A stretch of DNA of 64,000 bases from Pseudomonadota bacterium (GCA_021816775.1 JAKAXA010000010.1:53441-117440); one strand, 5' to 3'. Counted from the first letter of the stretch, positions 43,964-53,592 are shown. Notes: a model not told the origin generated them from the sequence alone. Numbers and translations: made by a program.

Positions 43964-44862
43964 GCCCCAGCCCGCCCCTGCACGGCCAGCGTACCGGAGC
44001 GGCCCGGGACGCTGCCACTGTCGATCGCGCAGCGCGGCAGGCGCGCCGGATCGAGCGTCGCGGCATACGTTGCCATATCCGTCAGCGTCGCGCCACGCTC
44101 GCGCCACGCTCGCAGCAGCCGCTCGAATCCCTCCAGATAGGCCCCGCCTTCGAGCTCCGCATGCAGCGTGAACACGTGATCGCCCCCGCCCTCGCTGCAG
44201 CGCAGCAGGTGCTCGATCGGGTCGACTCCGCCGAGATCCTCCCGGCCGATCAGCTCATCGAGCGTGGGCAGCGTCGTCGGCAGCTGCGGCACCGCAACGT
44301 CGCGGCCGTCGATGAGCGGGATGAACGGTGAGCTCCCGCGGGTATCCGAGGCGTAGCGAAAACCGGCCTCTTCCTGCAGCAGCGGCAGGTAGCTGTTCAC
44401 CTGCCAGCCGGCCGCTCCGTGGGCCACGGGCGCGCGGCCGAACACTCGCTCGAACTCCGTCCGCGCCAGTTGCAACTGGCGGCGGGTCCAGAGGCGGCTC
44501 GCGCGCGTGACCCCGTCCTGCCATTTGACGTGATCCCAGGTATGCACGCCGACTTCGAACCCGCGTGCGTCAATGTCCCTGAGCACCCCTTCGCAGCGCC
44601 GCCCGATGCGCGGTCCGGGCAGCAGAACGCCGTAGAGGAGCGTGCGCAGCCCATAGTGGCTGACGACCGAGGTGCGCCGCACCTTGCCGAGGAAACCCCG
44701 CCGCAAGACCCGCTTGATGGCCCGCCCGGTGTGATCCGGGCCCAGCGTAAAGAGAAACGTCGCGCGTGCGTCGCAGCGCTCTAGCGCCGCCGCGAGCCGC
44801 GGCACACCGTCCAGCGTTCCGCGGTAGGTATCAACGTCGATCTTCAGCGCAATCGTGCTCAC
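43960..44862 (-). CDS. arnD: 4-deoxy-4-formamidoarabinose-phosphoundecaprenol deformylase
   Basis: 300 residues from a GTG (MSTIALKIDVDTYRG), the usual ArnD length. Polysaccharide-deacetylase fold: KIDVDTYRGTLDGVPRLAA gives the metal Asp, and GFEVGVHTWDHVKWQDG the metal histidines. Removes the formyl group on the undecaprenyl-linked sugar at the inner membrane, giving undecaprenyl-phosphate-L-Ara4N. Follows the formyltransferase gene by 32 bases; overlaps the oxidoreductase gene. Confidence 0.92.
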   Translation of the reverse strand: MSTIALKIDVDTYRGTLDGVPRLAAALERCDARATFLFTLGPDHTGRAIKRVLRRGFLGKVRRTSVVSHYGLRTLLYGVLLPGPRIGRRCEGVLRDIDARGFEVGVHTWDHVKWQDGVTRASRLWTRRQLQLARTEFERVFGRAPVAHGAAGWQVNSYLPLLQEEAGFRYASDTRGSSPFIPLIDGRDVAVPQLPTTLPTLDELIGREDLGGVDPIEHLLRCSEGGGDHVFTLHAELEGGAYLEGFERLLRAWRERGATLTDMATYAATLDPARLPRCAIDSGSVPGRSGTLAVQGRAGA

Positions 44863-44894
44863 AGGACACCGGCATGCATCGGCCCCAGGGATCC

Positions 44895-45824
44895 TCAGCC
44901 GAGCGGCATCGGCCGGCGCTCGAGCTCGCGCGCCAGGCGCGGGAGCTCGAGCGGGCCGGCCGTGTTCGCCGCCCGCAGAATCCGCAGCACCGACCCGTCG
45001 GTGCACGCGAGATGACATTCCCCCGCCGCGCCGATCAGCCGCGCCGGCCCCGGAGCGAGCGTGTGGGCCGCAACGCGCGTGCGGAGCACCCTCCAGAGTT
45101 GCCCTTCGACCTCGCCGAAGGCCCCGGGGAACGGCGGCGCCACCGCGCGCACCAGGTCATGGATGCGCCTGGCCGGCCAATTCCAGTCGATGCGGCCGTC
45201 CTCGGGACCTCGCCGGCCGAAGTACTCCCCTGGCACGATCGGCTGCGCGCGGCGCGGCGCGCTGCCGGCGATCAGGCCCGGCAGCGAGCGGGCGAGCACG
45301 ATCTCCGCCGCAGCGGTCACCTTGGCGTACACCTCGCACGCCTCGTCGTTCTCGAGAATGGGCACCGCCTGCTGATCGACGATGTCGCCGGCATCGGCCC
45401 GCGCGACCATGTAGTGCAGCGTCGCTCCGCTCTCGCGCTCCCCGTTGAGGATCGCCCAATTGACCGGCGCGCGGCCGCGATAACGCGGCAGCAGCGAGCC
45501 GTGCATGTTGAGGGCGCCGCGGCGGGCGCACTCGAGCAGCGGCGCGCCGAGCATGGCACGGTAGTAGAAGGAGAAGAGGAAATCCGCCTCCAGCCCGGCG
45601 AGCCGCGCGGCGAACTCGGGCGTGTTGGGATCGTCGGGCACCACGACCTCCAGCCCGTACTCGCGCGCGGTCTCGGCCACGCTGGCAAACCACTGCGTCT
45701 CGTGCGGATCGTCGGCCACCGTGACCACGAGCGGCACTTCCACGCCGCCGGACAGCAGCGTCTTCAGGCAGCGCACGCCCACGTCGTGGTATGCGAACAC
45801 CACCGCGCGAACACGGCGAGTCAC
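44895..45824 (-). CDS. arnA: UDP-L-Ara4N formyltransferase, stand-alone ArnA domain
   Basis: 309 residues from a GTG. Methionyl-tRNA-formyltransferase-like fold that formylates UDP-4-amino-4-deoxy-L-arabinose using 10-formyltetrahydrofolate. VVFAYHDVGVRCLKTLL opens the domain, and the catalytic Asn, His and Asp lie in LNMHGSLLPRYRGRAPVNWA and ADAGDIVDQQ. In enteric bacteria this is the N-terminal half of ArnA; here the decarboxylase half is a separate gene seven genes upstream in the same operon (50083-51141). GTGA overlap with arnC. Confidence 0.9.
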   Translation of the reverse strand: MTRRVRAVVFAYHDVGVRCLKTLLSGGVEVPLVVTVADDPHETQWFASVAETAREYGLEVVVPDDPNTPEFAARLAGLEADFLFSFYYRAMLGAPLLECARRGALNMHGSLLPRYRGRAPVNWAILNGERESGATLHYMVARADAGDIVDQQAVPILENDEACEVYAKVTAAAEIVLARSLPGLIAGSAPRRAQPIVPGEYFGRRGPEDGRIDWNWPARRIHDLVRAVAPPFPGAFGEVEGQLWRVLRTRVAAHTLAPGPARLIGAAGECHLACTDGSVLRILRAANTAGPLELPRLARELERRPMPLG

Positions 45825-46873
45825 GAAGAGCGGCCCGGGTCGTGTTCGGCGCGCAGCATCTCGGTGTGATCGAGCTGCGGATGGGACTTGGGCGCGGGCA
45901 GCACCGCCGGGCGAACGCCGGTCTCGCCGGTATCGATGCCCTCGCCCTCCTCCAGGACTGCCGAGATGGTATAGCGCGGCCGCTGGCGCACCTGCTCGTA
46001 GATGCGCCCGACGTACTCGCCCACCACCCCGACACTCACCAACAGCACGCCGATGAAGAAGAACGCGAGGCCGAACAGGGTGAACACGCCCTGCACTTCC
46101 GGCCCGATGAACAGGCGCCGGATCGCCAGATCGACCACGAATCCCAGGGAAAACAGCGAGACGAGGATCCCGAACATGGTGAAGAACTGCAGCGGCGCGA
46201 CCGAAAAGCCGGTCATCAGGTCGAAGTTCAGCCGGATGAGCCGATAGATCGAGTACTTCGACTGACCCGTCGCGCGCCCGGCGTGCGCCACCTCGATCTC
46301 CACCGGGTGGCGCGCGAAGGTGTAGCCGAGGGCCGGCACGAAAGTGCTGACCTCGACGCAACGATTGATGGCATCGACGATGGAGCGGTGATAGCCGCGC
46401 AGCATGCAGCCCTGGTCGGTGATGCGGATCTGCGTGGTGCGCTCACGGATGCGGTTCATCAGCCGCGAGGCGACCTTGCGCCAGTACACATCGTGCCGCC
46501 GCGCGCGCACCGTGCCCACGTAGTCCGCGCCCTGGTCCATCGCCGCCACCAGCTTGCCGATCTCCTCCGGCGGGTTCTGCAGGTCGGCATCGAGGGTGAT
46601 GATGTAATCGCCGCGCGCTTGCGCGAAGCCGGCCAGGATCGCCATGTGCTGACCGGCGTTGCGTGTGAGCAGCACCACGCGGGTGCACTGCGGGCGGCGC
46701 TCGAACTGCTCGCGCAGCAGCGCTGCCGAGCGGTCGCGGCTGCCGTCATCGACAAAGATGACCTCGTAGCCGCGGCCCAGCGCATCGAGCGCCGGGTACA
46801 GCCGCTCGAACAGCGGCGCGAGCCCCGCCTCTTCGTTGTAGACGGGAATGATGACCGAGACCGTGGCGCTCAC
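45821..46873 (-). CDS. arnC: Undecaprenyl-phosphate L-Ara4FN transferase
   Basis: 350 residues from a GTG. GT2 glycosyltransferase: VSVIIPVYNEEAGLAPLFER, FVDDGSRDRSAALL and the DxD-like TLDADLQNPPEE, followed by two membrane segments (MFGILVSLFSLGFVVDLAI and LFGLAFFFIGVLLVSVGVVG). Moves the formylated sugar to undecaprenyl phosphate on the cytoplasmic face. The C-terminal 40 residues are polar. GTGA overlaps join it to arnB and to the formyltransferase gene. Confidence 0.94.
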   Translation of the reverse strand: MSATVSVIIPVYNEEAGLAPLFERLYPALDALGRGYEVIFVDDGSRDRSAALLREQFERRPQCTRVVLLTRNAGQHMAILAGFAQARGDYIITLDADLQNPPEEIGKLVAAMDQGADYVGTVRARRHDVYWRKVASRLMNRIRERTTQIRITDQGCMLRGYHRSIVDAINRCVEVSTFVPALGYTFARHPVEIEVAHAGRATGQSKYSIYRLIRLNFDLMTGFSVAPLQFFTMFGILVSLFSLGFVVDLAIRRLFIGPEVQGVFTLFGLAFFFIGVLLVSVGVVGEYVGRIYEQVRQRPRYTISAVLEEGEGIDTGETGVRPAVLPAPKSHPQLDHTEMLRAEHDPGRSS

Positions 46874-47997
46874 CGCGTCGCCTCGCGCAGCACTTCGTTG
46901 ACGGCGCCGACCACCCGCTCGACGTCCTCCATGCGCATCGCCGGAAAGAGCGGCAGCGTCACCGTCTCGCGGCCGATGCGCTCGGCGTTCGGGAACTGCC
47001 CTTCGCGATAGCCGAGCGCGCGGTAGGCGCTGAACAGGTGCATCGCCGGGTAATGCACGCCGATGCCGATGCCGCGCACCGCCATCGCCTCGATGAACTC
47101 GAGCCGGCTGATGCGCAGCCGCGCGAGCGGCAGCCGCGCGGCGAACATGTGCCAGTTGTGTCCGGCGTCCCCGCGCGCGGGCAACGTGAGCGGCGCATCC
47201 TCGCCCCACAACTCGAAGTAGCGCGCCGCGAGCTCGCGCCGGCGCGCGTTGAACGCCTCGAGCTGGCGCAGCTGCCCGAGACCGACGCAGGCGGCCACAT
47301 CGGAGAGATTGGCCTTGCCGCCGGCGAAGTGGGTCTCGCACTCATCGGCCGATATTCTCGACTGGCCGTGGAAGCGGTGCAGCTCGAGCTCGTGCACCTC
47401 CTCCGGGGAGCCGCCGACGACCGCGCCGCCCTCGATGGAGGTGATGTTCTTGTTGGGATGGAAGCTCAGGCACACCAGATCGCCGAAGCTGCCGATGCGC
47501 CGGCCGCGGTAGCTCGAACCGATGGCCTGGGCGGCATCCTCGATGACGCGCAGCCGATGGCGCTCGGCGAGGCGGTAAACCCGATCCAGATCGGCCGGCA
47601 GACCGCACAGATGCACCGGCATGATGGCGCGGGTGCGGGCCGTGAGCGCCGCCTCGGCCTGATCGAGGTTGATGTTGCGTGTCTCGAGATCCACGTCGAC
47701 GAACACCGGGCGTGCCCCGGTGCGCACCACCACGTTGGCGCTCGCGACGAAGCTCATGGCCGGCACGATGACCTCATCCCCCGGGCCGATGCCGCACACG
47801 AGCAGCGCATGCTCGAGGCTCGCAGTCGCCGAAGTCTGGGTGCGCACCGGACGGCCGCCGCAATACTCCGACAGCGCCGCCTCGAACGCCTTGACCTTCG
47901 GGCCGCTCGCGAGCCAGCCGCCGCGCAGCACGTCGGCCACCTCCTGGATGGTCTGCTCGTCGATGCTCGGACGCGTGAAAGGCAGGAAGGGTTGCAT
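46870..47997 (-). CDS. arnB: UDP-4-amino-4-deoxy-L-arabinose aminotransferase
   Basis: 375 residues, DegT/AryC1 PLP enzyme. Starts MQPFLPFTRPSIDEQTIQEV; the PLP lysine is in SFHPNKNITSIEGGAVV, and EDAAQAIGSSYRGR is the aspartate region. Transfers the amino group from glutamate to UDP-4-ketopentose made by the decarboxylase. Begins three bases after the arnE-like stop. Confidence 0.95.
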   Translation of the reverse strand: MQPFLPFTRPSIDEQTIQEVADVLRGGWLASGPKVKAFEAALSEYCGGRPVRTQTSATASLEHALLVCGIGPGDEVIVPAMSFVASANVVVRTGARPVFVDVDLETRNINLDQAEAALTARTRAIMPVHLCGLPADLDRVYRLAERHRLRVIEDAAQAIGSSYRGRRIGSFGDLVCLSFHPNKNITSIEGGAVVGGSPEEVHELELHRFHGQSRISADECETHFAGGKANLSDVAACVGLGQLRQLEAFNARRRELAARYFELWGEDAPLTLPARGDAGHNWHMFAARLPLARLRISRLEFIEAMAVRGIGIGVHYPAMHLFSAYRALGYREGQFPNAERIGRETVTLPLFPAMRMEDVERVVGAVNEVLREATR

Positions 47998-48000
47998 GAC

Positions 48001-48372
48001 TTATGAGCGGAACACCAGCACGACGCCGACAATGATGACCACGATGCCCACCACGCGCTCCAGGTTCGGCACTTCCCCGAGCAGCCACCAGGCGAGCGGG
48101 ACCATGAGCAGGTAGTTGAGCGAGAGCATCGGGTAGGCCTGGCTGACGGGCGCGCGCGAGAGGCCGATCAGCCACACGATCACCGACAAGCCGTAACAGA
48201 CGAGCGCGAACCACAGCCACGGCACGGCCGCGAGCGCGAGCAGCCGTTTGGGCACGTCGACGCCCGCGCCGAACAGCGGACCGGTCGCGTCGGTGGCGGC
48301 CTTCAGCCCCAGCTGCGCCACCAGATTGAGCAGCACCCCGCCGATGAGAAACGCGAAGACTGACCACTTCAT
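48001..48372 (-). CDS. arnE: Small EamA/SMR-type flippase subunit, ArnE-like
   Basis: 123 residues with four membrane segments; VFAFLIGGVLLNLVAQLGLKAA opens and SRAPVSQAYPMLSLNYLLM is the EamA-like core. In enteric bacteria ArnE and ArnF together flip undecaprenyl-phosphate-L-Ara4N to the periplasm. Only one such gene is present here, so it either forms a homodimer or has a partner elsewhere. Overlaps arnT by four bases. Confidence 0.82.
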   Translation of the reverse strand: MKWSVFAFLIGGVLLNLVAQLGLKAATDATGPLFGAGVDVPKRLLALAAVPWLWFALVCYGLSVIVWLIGLSRAPVSQAYPMLSLNYLLMVPLAWWLLGEVPNLERVVGIVVIIVGVVLVFRS

Positions 48373-50048
48373 AAGCGGCTCACCGCCACCGTGAAACTAT
48401 CCCGGCCGATCACCCGCCCCGGCAGGCCCTCCTCGTGATAGCGCTGCCACACGACGGGCGCGAAGAACGCGACCGCATCATGGCTCGCTTTCCACTGGCG
48501 CACAAACTGCGCCGGCGTCGCGGTCATCAGTCCCGGCTGCCAGCGCTCGCCCGGCCCGAGCTCGCCCTTGTAACTCACCAGGGTGAGCAGCCGGCCGAGA
48601 TACGGCGGAATGGTCTGGCGGTACTGGCCGACGCTGTAGAGCGCCGTTCCCGGGTGCACGTCGTGCTTGATTTCCTGGACCAGCTGATAGGCCGAGCGCG
48701 ACGGCGGGATCACCGCGTACTGGCACAGCAGCGCCTGCCAGGCGAAGATGAAGGCAAGCGCCACCACGAGCGCAGTGCCGACCCCGCCCGCGGCCGCAGC
48801 TCCATCGGGCGCAGCGCCATCGGCTGCGGCTGCGCGCCGGGCAGCGAGCGCGCAGGCCACCACGGCCACGATCACGGCGGCCGCCGCCGCGGCGCCCCAC
48901 ACGAACGCCAGGGGCGGGATGAACCCATTGCGGTGCTCGGAATAAACGAGCAGCCCCACGGCCACGAACAGGGCGAGACCGCCTCCGGCCCACACCGAGC
49001 GCGTGAGCGCTCCCGGGCGGCGCGCGAGGTACACGCCCGTCAGCGCAGCGATCGGCGGGAAGATCGGCAGAATATAGGTGGCGAGCTTCGAGTCCGAGAT
49101 CGAGAAGAAGAAGACCGTCAGCACCGAGTACAGCAGCAGGAACTTCAGCGGCTTGAAGTGCGGCACGGGACCTGAGTCGCGCCACGCGGCGCGCGCGGCG
49201 CGCGCCAGCGGCACGAGCCAGGCGAACGCCCCGATCACCAGCAGCGCGATGAAGTACCACCACGGCTCGACGCGCCGCGCCTCATCGGTGAGGAAGCGCT
49301 GAAAGTGCTCGTGAATGAAGAAATACTCGGCAAACACGTGGTTGCGCAGCGTCACGGCGATGAACCACGGGGCGGCGATCAGCACCATCAGCGGGATGCC
49401 GAGCAGCAGGTGCATGCGCCGCCAGGGCCGCGCATCGCGCTCGAGCACCGTATAGGCGATGAGCGCGAGCCCGGCGAGCACGTACACCTCGAGCCCCTTG
49501 GTGAGCAGCGCGAGCGCCGCCATCGCCCAGGACACGAGCATCCAGTTGCGCTCGGTGCCCGAGCCGGGATCGGCGCACTGGGCGCGCGTGAAGGCGAGCA
49601 CCATCGCGGTCAGCCAGAAGGTGAGGCCCGCATCGAGCAGGTCCAGGTGCCCGATGATGCCGAAGTACGGACTCATCGCGAGCAGCGCCACCGCCAGGAC
49701 GGCCGAGCGCCGCTCGTAGAGGCGGGACAGCCAGGCGTAGATCAGGGCCAGACAGCCGAAGCCGAGTCCCACCGTCCACAGGCGCGAGGTCCAGTTGCTC
49801 ACGCCGAAGACCGTGTAGACGCTGGCGGTCGCCCAGTACTGCAGCACCGGCTTCTCGAAGTACTTCAGCCCATCGAGCCTGGGGGTCACCCAGTTGCCGC
49901 TGACCAGCATCTCGCGCGGGATCTCCGCGTAGCGGCCCTCGTCCGGGTCGAACATCGGGCGAATCTGCAGCGTGGCGAACCACACCGCCGCCAGCAGCAC
50001 CCACGCCCACCATCTCAATCGCTCGGCGCGCGCCTGCGCTGCGCTCAT
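48369..50048 (-). CDS. arnT: 4-amino-4-deoxy-L-arabinose lipid A transferase
   Basis: 559 residues, GT39/GT83-type integral membrane glycosyltransferase with about 12 membrane segments. IRPMFDPDEGRYAEIPREML contains the acidic first periplasmic loop; YFEKPVLQYWATA and the following helices match ArnT. It attaches L-Ara4N to lipid A phosphates in the periplasm. A low-complexity Ala/Gly/Asp/Pro insertion (RRAAAADGAAPDGAAAAGG) lies near residue 420. Follows the decarboxylase gene by 34 bases. Confidence 0.92.
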   Translation of the reverse strand: MSAAQARAERLRWWAWVLLAAVWFATLQIRPMFDPDEGRYAEIPREMLVSGNWVTPRLDGLKYFEKPVLQYWATASVYTVFGVSNWTSRLWTVGLGFGCLALIYAWLSRLYERRSAVLAVALLAMSPYFGIIGHLDLLDAGLTFWLTAMVLAFTRAQCADPGSGTERNWMLVSWAMAALALLTKGLEVYVLAGLALIAYTVLERDARPWRRMHLLLGIPLMVLIAAPWFIAVTLRNHVFAEYFFIHEHFQRFLTDEARRVEPWWYFIALLVIGAFAWLVPLARAARAAWRDSGPVPHFKPLKFLLLYSVLTVFFFSISDSKLATYILPIFPPIAALTGVYLARRPGALTRSVWAGGGLALFVAVGLLVYSEHRNGFIPPLAFVWGAAAAAAVIVAVVACALAARRAAAADGAAPDGAAAAGGVGTALVVALAFIFAWQALLCQYAVIPPSRSAYQLVQEIKHDVHPGTALYSVGQYRQTIPPYLGRLLTLVSYKGELGPGERWQPGLMTATPAQFVRQWKASHDAVAFFAPVVWQRYHEEGLPGRVIGRDSFTVAVSRL

Positions 50049-50082
50049 GGCTCAAACCTCATTCACGCCCGCAGGCCGCTGA

Positions 50083-51141
50083 TCAGAGCCCGCACGCCGG
50101 GGCGTTCAGGGAGTTGAAGCTGCCGAGCCTGACGTAGAAGTCGATGGTCTTGCGGATCGCCGTATCCAGATCGGTGCTCGGCCGCCAGCCGAGGTCGCGC
50201 TTGGCCGCCTCGATCGCGGGCACCCGCACCTGGATGTCCTGGTAGTACTTGCCGTAGTACTCCCCGGCCGACACCTCGATGATCTCGGTGGTCTTGGCCG
50301 CATCGCGCAGCTGCGGGAACTCCTGCGCGATGCGGATGGTGCGGTCGGCGAGCTCGCGGATCGACACGCAGTTGTCCGGGTTGCCGATGTTGAAGATGCG
50401 CCGCGTCGCCCGCCCGTCCTTGTTCTCGAGAATGGTGAGCAGCGCCTCGATCGCATCGTCGATGTAGGTGAAGGAGCGCTTCTGGCGCCCGCCGTCGACC
50501 AGCTTGATCGACCGGCGATAGAGCACGTTGGAGAGAAACTGGGTGAACACGCGCGAGCTCCCCTCCTTCGGCTCCTCGATGTTGTCGAGATTCGGGCCGA
50601 TGAAGTTGAACGGGCGGAACAGCGTGTAATCGAGGCTGTCGCGCACGCCGTAGGCGTAGATCACCCGGTCGAGCAGCTGCTTCGAGGCGGCGTAGATCCA
50701 GCGCTGCTTGTTGATCGGCCCGTACACGAGCGGGCTCGTCTCCTCATCGAGCAGCGCATCCGGGGACATGCCGTACAGCTCGGAGGTCGAGGGGAACACC
50801 AGGCGCTTGCCGTACTTGGCGCAGTGGCGCACCACGGTGAGATTCGCCTCGAAATCGAGCTCGAAGACCTTCAGCGGATGGGTCACGTACTGCGCCGGGT
50901 TCGCGATCGCCACCAGCGGCACCACCACATCGCATTTCTTGACGTGATACTCGACCCACTCCTTGTTGATGGTGATGTCACCCTCGACGAAGTGGAAGCG
51001 ATCGTCCTTCGGCAGGTCCCCGAGCTTGTTGTCCGAGAGGTCGATGCCGTAGACCTCCCAGTCGCGAGAACGCAGAATCGCACCGGTGAGCGCGCTGCCG
51101 ATGAAGCCGTTCGCCCCGAGAATCATGATCTTCAGTGCCAT
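50083..51141 (-). CDS. arnA: UDP-glucuronate decarboxylase, stand-alone ArnA domain
   Basis: 352 residues, short-chain dehydrogenase fold. Oxidises and decarboxylates UDP-glucuronate to the UDP-4-ketopentose. NAD motif ILGANGFIGSALTGAIL, then FPSTSELYGMSPD and the catalytic YAASKQLLDRV (Tyr, Lys). It corresponds to the C-terminal half of enteric ArnA, here expressed alone as the first gene of the operon. Start at MALKIMILGANG. UDP-glucose dehydrogenase, which supplies its substrate, is not in the window. Confidence 0.93.
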   Translation of the reverse strand: MALKIMILGANGFIGSALTGAILRSRDWEVYGIDLSDNKLGDLPKDDRFHFVEGDITINKEWVEYHVKKCDVVVPLVAIANPAQYVTHPLKVFELDFEANLTVVRHCAKYGKRLVFPSTSELYGMSPDALLDEETSPLVYGPINKQRWIYAASKQLLDRVIYAYGVRDSLDYTLFRPFNFIGPNLDNIEEPKEGSSRVFTQFLSNVLYRRSIKLVDGGRQKRSFTYIDDAIEALLTILENKDGRATRRIFNIGNPDNCVSIRELADRTIRIAQEFPQLRDAAKTTEIIEVSAGEYYGKYYQDIQVRVPAIEAAKRDLGWRPSTDLDTAIRKTIDFYVRLGSFNSLNAPACGL

Positions 51142-51228
51142 GGAAATCCTTCGTGCCCGGTACACGCCCGGCGCATAAAAAGAGGAATTTTAGCAGCTTC
51201 CGACCGGCGCGCGCGCGGCCCCGTCGGC

Positions 51229-51909
51229 TCAGAAGCGCAGCCCCACGGTGAGCGGCACGAACACGGTCGGCTGGGTGGTCTCGATGCGCTGGTAGCGCGC
51301 CTCGACGAAGAACGTCTGGCCGTTGCGCAGCAGGAAATCCAGGCCCACCCCGGCGTTCCAGGAAAAGCGCGTGGTGCTGCCGCTCGCCACCACGACGTCC
51401 CCGGGCACCAGCCCGTAGCTGCAGTAGCCGAACCAGGGATCGCAGAAGTAGCTCCCGAATGCCACCGTCTGGGTGAGCGCGACATACAGGTGATCGACCC
51501 CGATGCCTGCGACGCCGAAGCCGCTCACCGTGGGCGTGAAGTGCACTTTGTACTCACCGTCGAGGTTCGCTCCGACCACCTCGCCGTAGCCGTTGTCGAT
51601 CTCGATCTGATTGACCTGCTCATTGATCGCGATGAGGTTGCGCGTGGCGTCGAAGCGGCTGTATTCGAGATCCGCGCGCAACCCGAACGGCCCGCCCGGG
51701 CGGGGCCTCCAGGTCAAGCCACCGCCCAAGGTAAAGCCGCCGTCGAAGTACTCCGAGGTCGAGCCCACCGTCGGGCTGTAGCCGATCTGCAGATGCCAGT
51801 GCACGGGCTGCTCGGGCGCGAAGGTCTGTTCGTAGTAGGTTTGGGCCGGCGCCCGCGCCGATACCCCGAGCAAGACGAAGGCCGAGAGCGGGATCAGGTA
51901 ACGGTTCAC
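51229..51909 (-). CDS. Outer-membrane beta-barrel protein, OmpW/porin-like
   Basis: 226 residues from a GTG, with a signal peptide ending near ARAPAQ. The body alternates aromatic and polar residues (WHLQIGYSPTVGSTSEYFDG, GPFGLRADLEYSRF, TRFSWNAGVGLDFLLRNGQT) and ends in VPLTVGLRF with a terminal Phe, the classic outer-membrane barrel end. No named family can be assigned with confidence. Stands between the arn operon and murJ; unlinked in function as far as can be seen. Confidence 0.78.
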   Translation of the reverse strand: MNRYLIPLSAFVLLGVSARAPAQTYYEQTFAPEQPVHWHLQIGYSPTVGSTSEYFDGGFTLGGGLTWRPRPGGPFGLRADLEYSRFDATRNLIAINEQVNQIEIDNGYGEVVGANLDGEYKVHFTPTVSGFGVAGIGVDHLYVALTQTVAFGSYFCDPWFGYCSYGLVPGDVVVASGSTTRFSWNAGVGLDFLLRNGQTFFVEARYQRIETTQPTVFVPLTVGLRF

Positions 51910-51972
51910 TTGATGGACTCCTTCGGCGCCAGCGGGGCGCCCCATCCGGCCGCAGCACTCGCCTCGCGGCGC

Positions 51973-53592
51973 CTACGCGGCACGCAGCTTGCGCTTGAGC
52001 ACCTGGGCGATGTCATGCATCTCCGCGATGCCGAGCAGCATCGCACAGGCGAAGAACGCACCAGCGCCCGCCACGATGACCAGCGCCAGCTCACCGAGTT
52101 TCGGCCAGAACGGCTCATACTGCCAGCCGACGAGCAGCCAGTGCGAGCCGCCCCAGCAGATCGCCGCCAGCACCGCACAGGCCACGCTCAGCCTCGCGAG
52201 CAGCCCGAGCAGGGCGCGCGACTCGAGCCGGCCGAGGTGCCGCCGCATGAGCGCGTACAGCACCAGGAAGTTCGTCGTGGCCACACAGGCGGTCGAGAAC
52301 GCCAGGCCCTGCGGCCCCCAGTGAAAGCGCACGGTCGTGAGCCAGCACAGCAGCAGGTTCAGCCCCATCGCGCACAGGCTCACCACCATCGGGGTCTTGC
52401 GCCGGTCAACCGCGTAGAACGCGTTCACGAGCACCTTCAGCGACGCGTACCCGCAGAGTCCTATGGCGTAGAGGCGCAGCGCCGCGGCCGTCTCAGCCGC
52501 ATCGCCCGCCGAGAACCTCCCGTGCTGGTAGAGCACCGAGACGATGGGCGCCGCGAGCAGGATCAGTCCGACCGTCGCCGGGACAGTCATCAGCAGCACC
52601 ATGCGCAGGCCGCGGGCGAGCTCGCTGCGAAATCCCTCGTGATTGCCGGCCGCCGCAAGGCGCGAGAGCATGGGCAGGGCCACCGTGCCGAGCGCGACCC
52701 CGAACATCCCGAGCGGGAACTGCATCAGCCGAAAGGCGTACTGGAGCCAGGTGATCGGTCCGTTGCCGAGGAGCGAGGCGAACGCCGAGTTCACCACGAC
52801 GTTCACCTGGACCGAGCTTGCGGCGATCACCGACGGGCCCATGATCAGGAGAATCGCCTTGACTCGCGAATCACGCCAGCGGAAGTCCGGACGGAACCGG
52901 TAGCCGAACCGCCACAAGCGCGGGAGCTGCACCCCGAGCTGCAGCACTCCGCCGACGAGCGTGCCGATGGCGAGCCCCACGGTGGCCTTCGGCCCGAAGT
53001 GCGGATCGAGCCACCAGCCCAGGCCGGCCCCGACGATGATGGTGCCGAGATTGAAGAAGGAGGAGGCGAGCGCCGGCATGCCGAACACGTTGCGCGCGTT
53101 GAGGATGCCCATGACCAGCGCCGCGAGCGACACGACCAGGATGAACGGATACATGATCCGCGCCAGCTGCACGGTGAGCGCCGCTTTGGCCGGAGTAAAC
53201 CCCGGGCCCAGCAGCGCCACCAGCCACGGCGCGAGCGCGATGCCGAGCAGCACCAGCGCGCTCAGCACGATCACCGCGAGCGTGAGCACCTTGTTGGCAA
53301 GCTGCCAGGCAGACTGCTCGCCCTCGCGCAGCAGCGTCTTGCTGAAGGTCGTGACGAAGGCGGTCGAGAGCGCCCCCTCGCCCACCATGTCGCGCAGCAG
53401 GTTCGGAATGCGGAACGCGGTGATGTAGGCGTCCATCAGCCGTCCGCCACCGAACAACGCGCCGAACACGATCAGGCGCACCAGGCCGAGCACGCGGCTG
53501 CACAGCACCGCGAGGGCGATCAGGACCGCGCCGCGGGTATTGAGCCGCTCTCCCTGCGTGCCCGTCGGGACGGACCGTTCCGTGGAAGCCAC
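51973..53592 (-). CDS. murJ: Lipid II flippase
   Basis: 539 residues, MOP-superfamily protein with 14 membrane segments. VLGLVRLIVFGALFGGGRLMDAYITAFRIPNLLR with MVGEGALSTAFVTTFSKTL is the diagnostic MurJ N-terminus, including the conserved charged residues in helix 1 and 2. It moves lipid II across the inner membrane for peptidoglycan synthesis. Usual proteobacterial neighbours (rpsT, ribF) are absent here. Confidence 0.95.
   Translation of the reverse strand: MASTERSVPTGTQGERLNTRGAVLIALAVLCSRVLGLVRLIVFGALFGGGRLMDAYITAFRIPNLLRDMVGEGALSTAFVTTFSKTLLREGEQSAWQLANKVLTLAVIVLSALVLLGIALAPWLVALLGPGFTPAKAALTVQLARIMYPFILVVSLAALVMGILNARNVFGMPALASSFFNLGTIIVGAGLGWWLDPHFGPKATVGLAIGTLVGGVLQLGVQLPRLWRFGYRFRPDFRWRDSRVKAILLIMGPSVIAASSVQVNVVVNSAFASLLGNGPITWLQYAFRLMQFPLGMFGVALGTVALPMLSRLAAAGNHEGFRSELARGLRMVLLMTVPATVGLILLAAPIVSVLYQHGRFSAGDAAETAAALRLYAIGLCGYASLKVLVNAFYAVDRRKTPMVVSLCAMGLNLLLCWLTTVRFHWGPQGLAFSTACVATTNFLVLYALMRRHLGRLESRALLGLLARLSVACAVLAAICWGGSHWLLVGWQYEPFWPKLGELALVIVAGAGAFFACAMLLGIAEMHDIAQVLKRKLRAA

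Noticed and set aside
44090..44120. Short tandem repeat GCGCCACGCTC
   Set aside because: Lies inside arnD coding sequence and simply encodes similar Arg/Glu codons; no sign of function.
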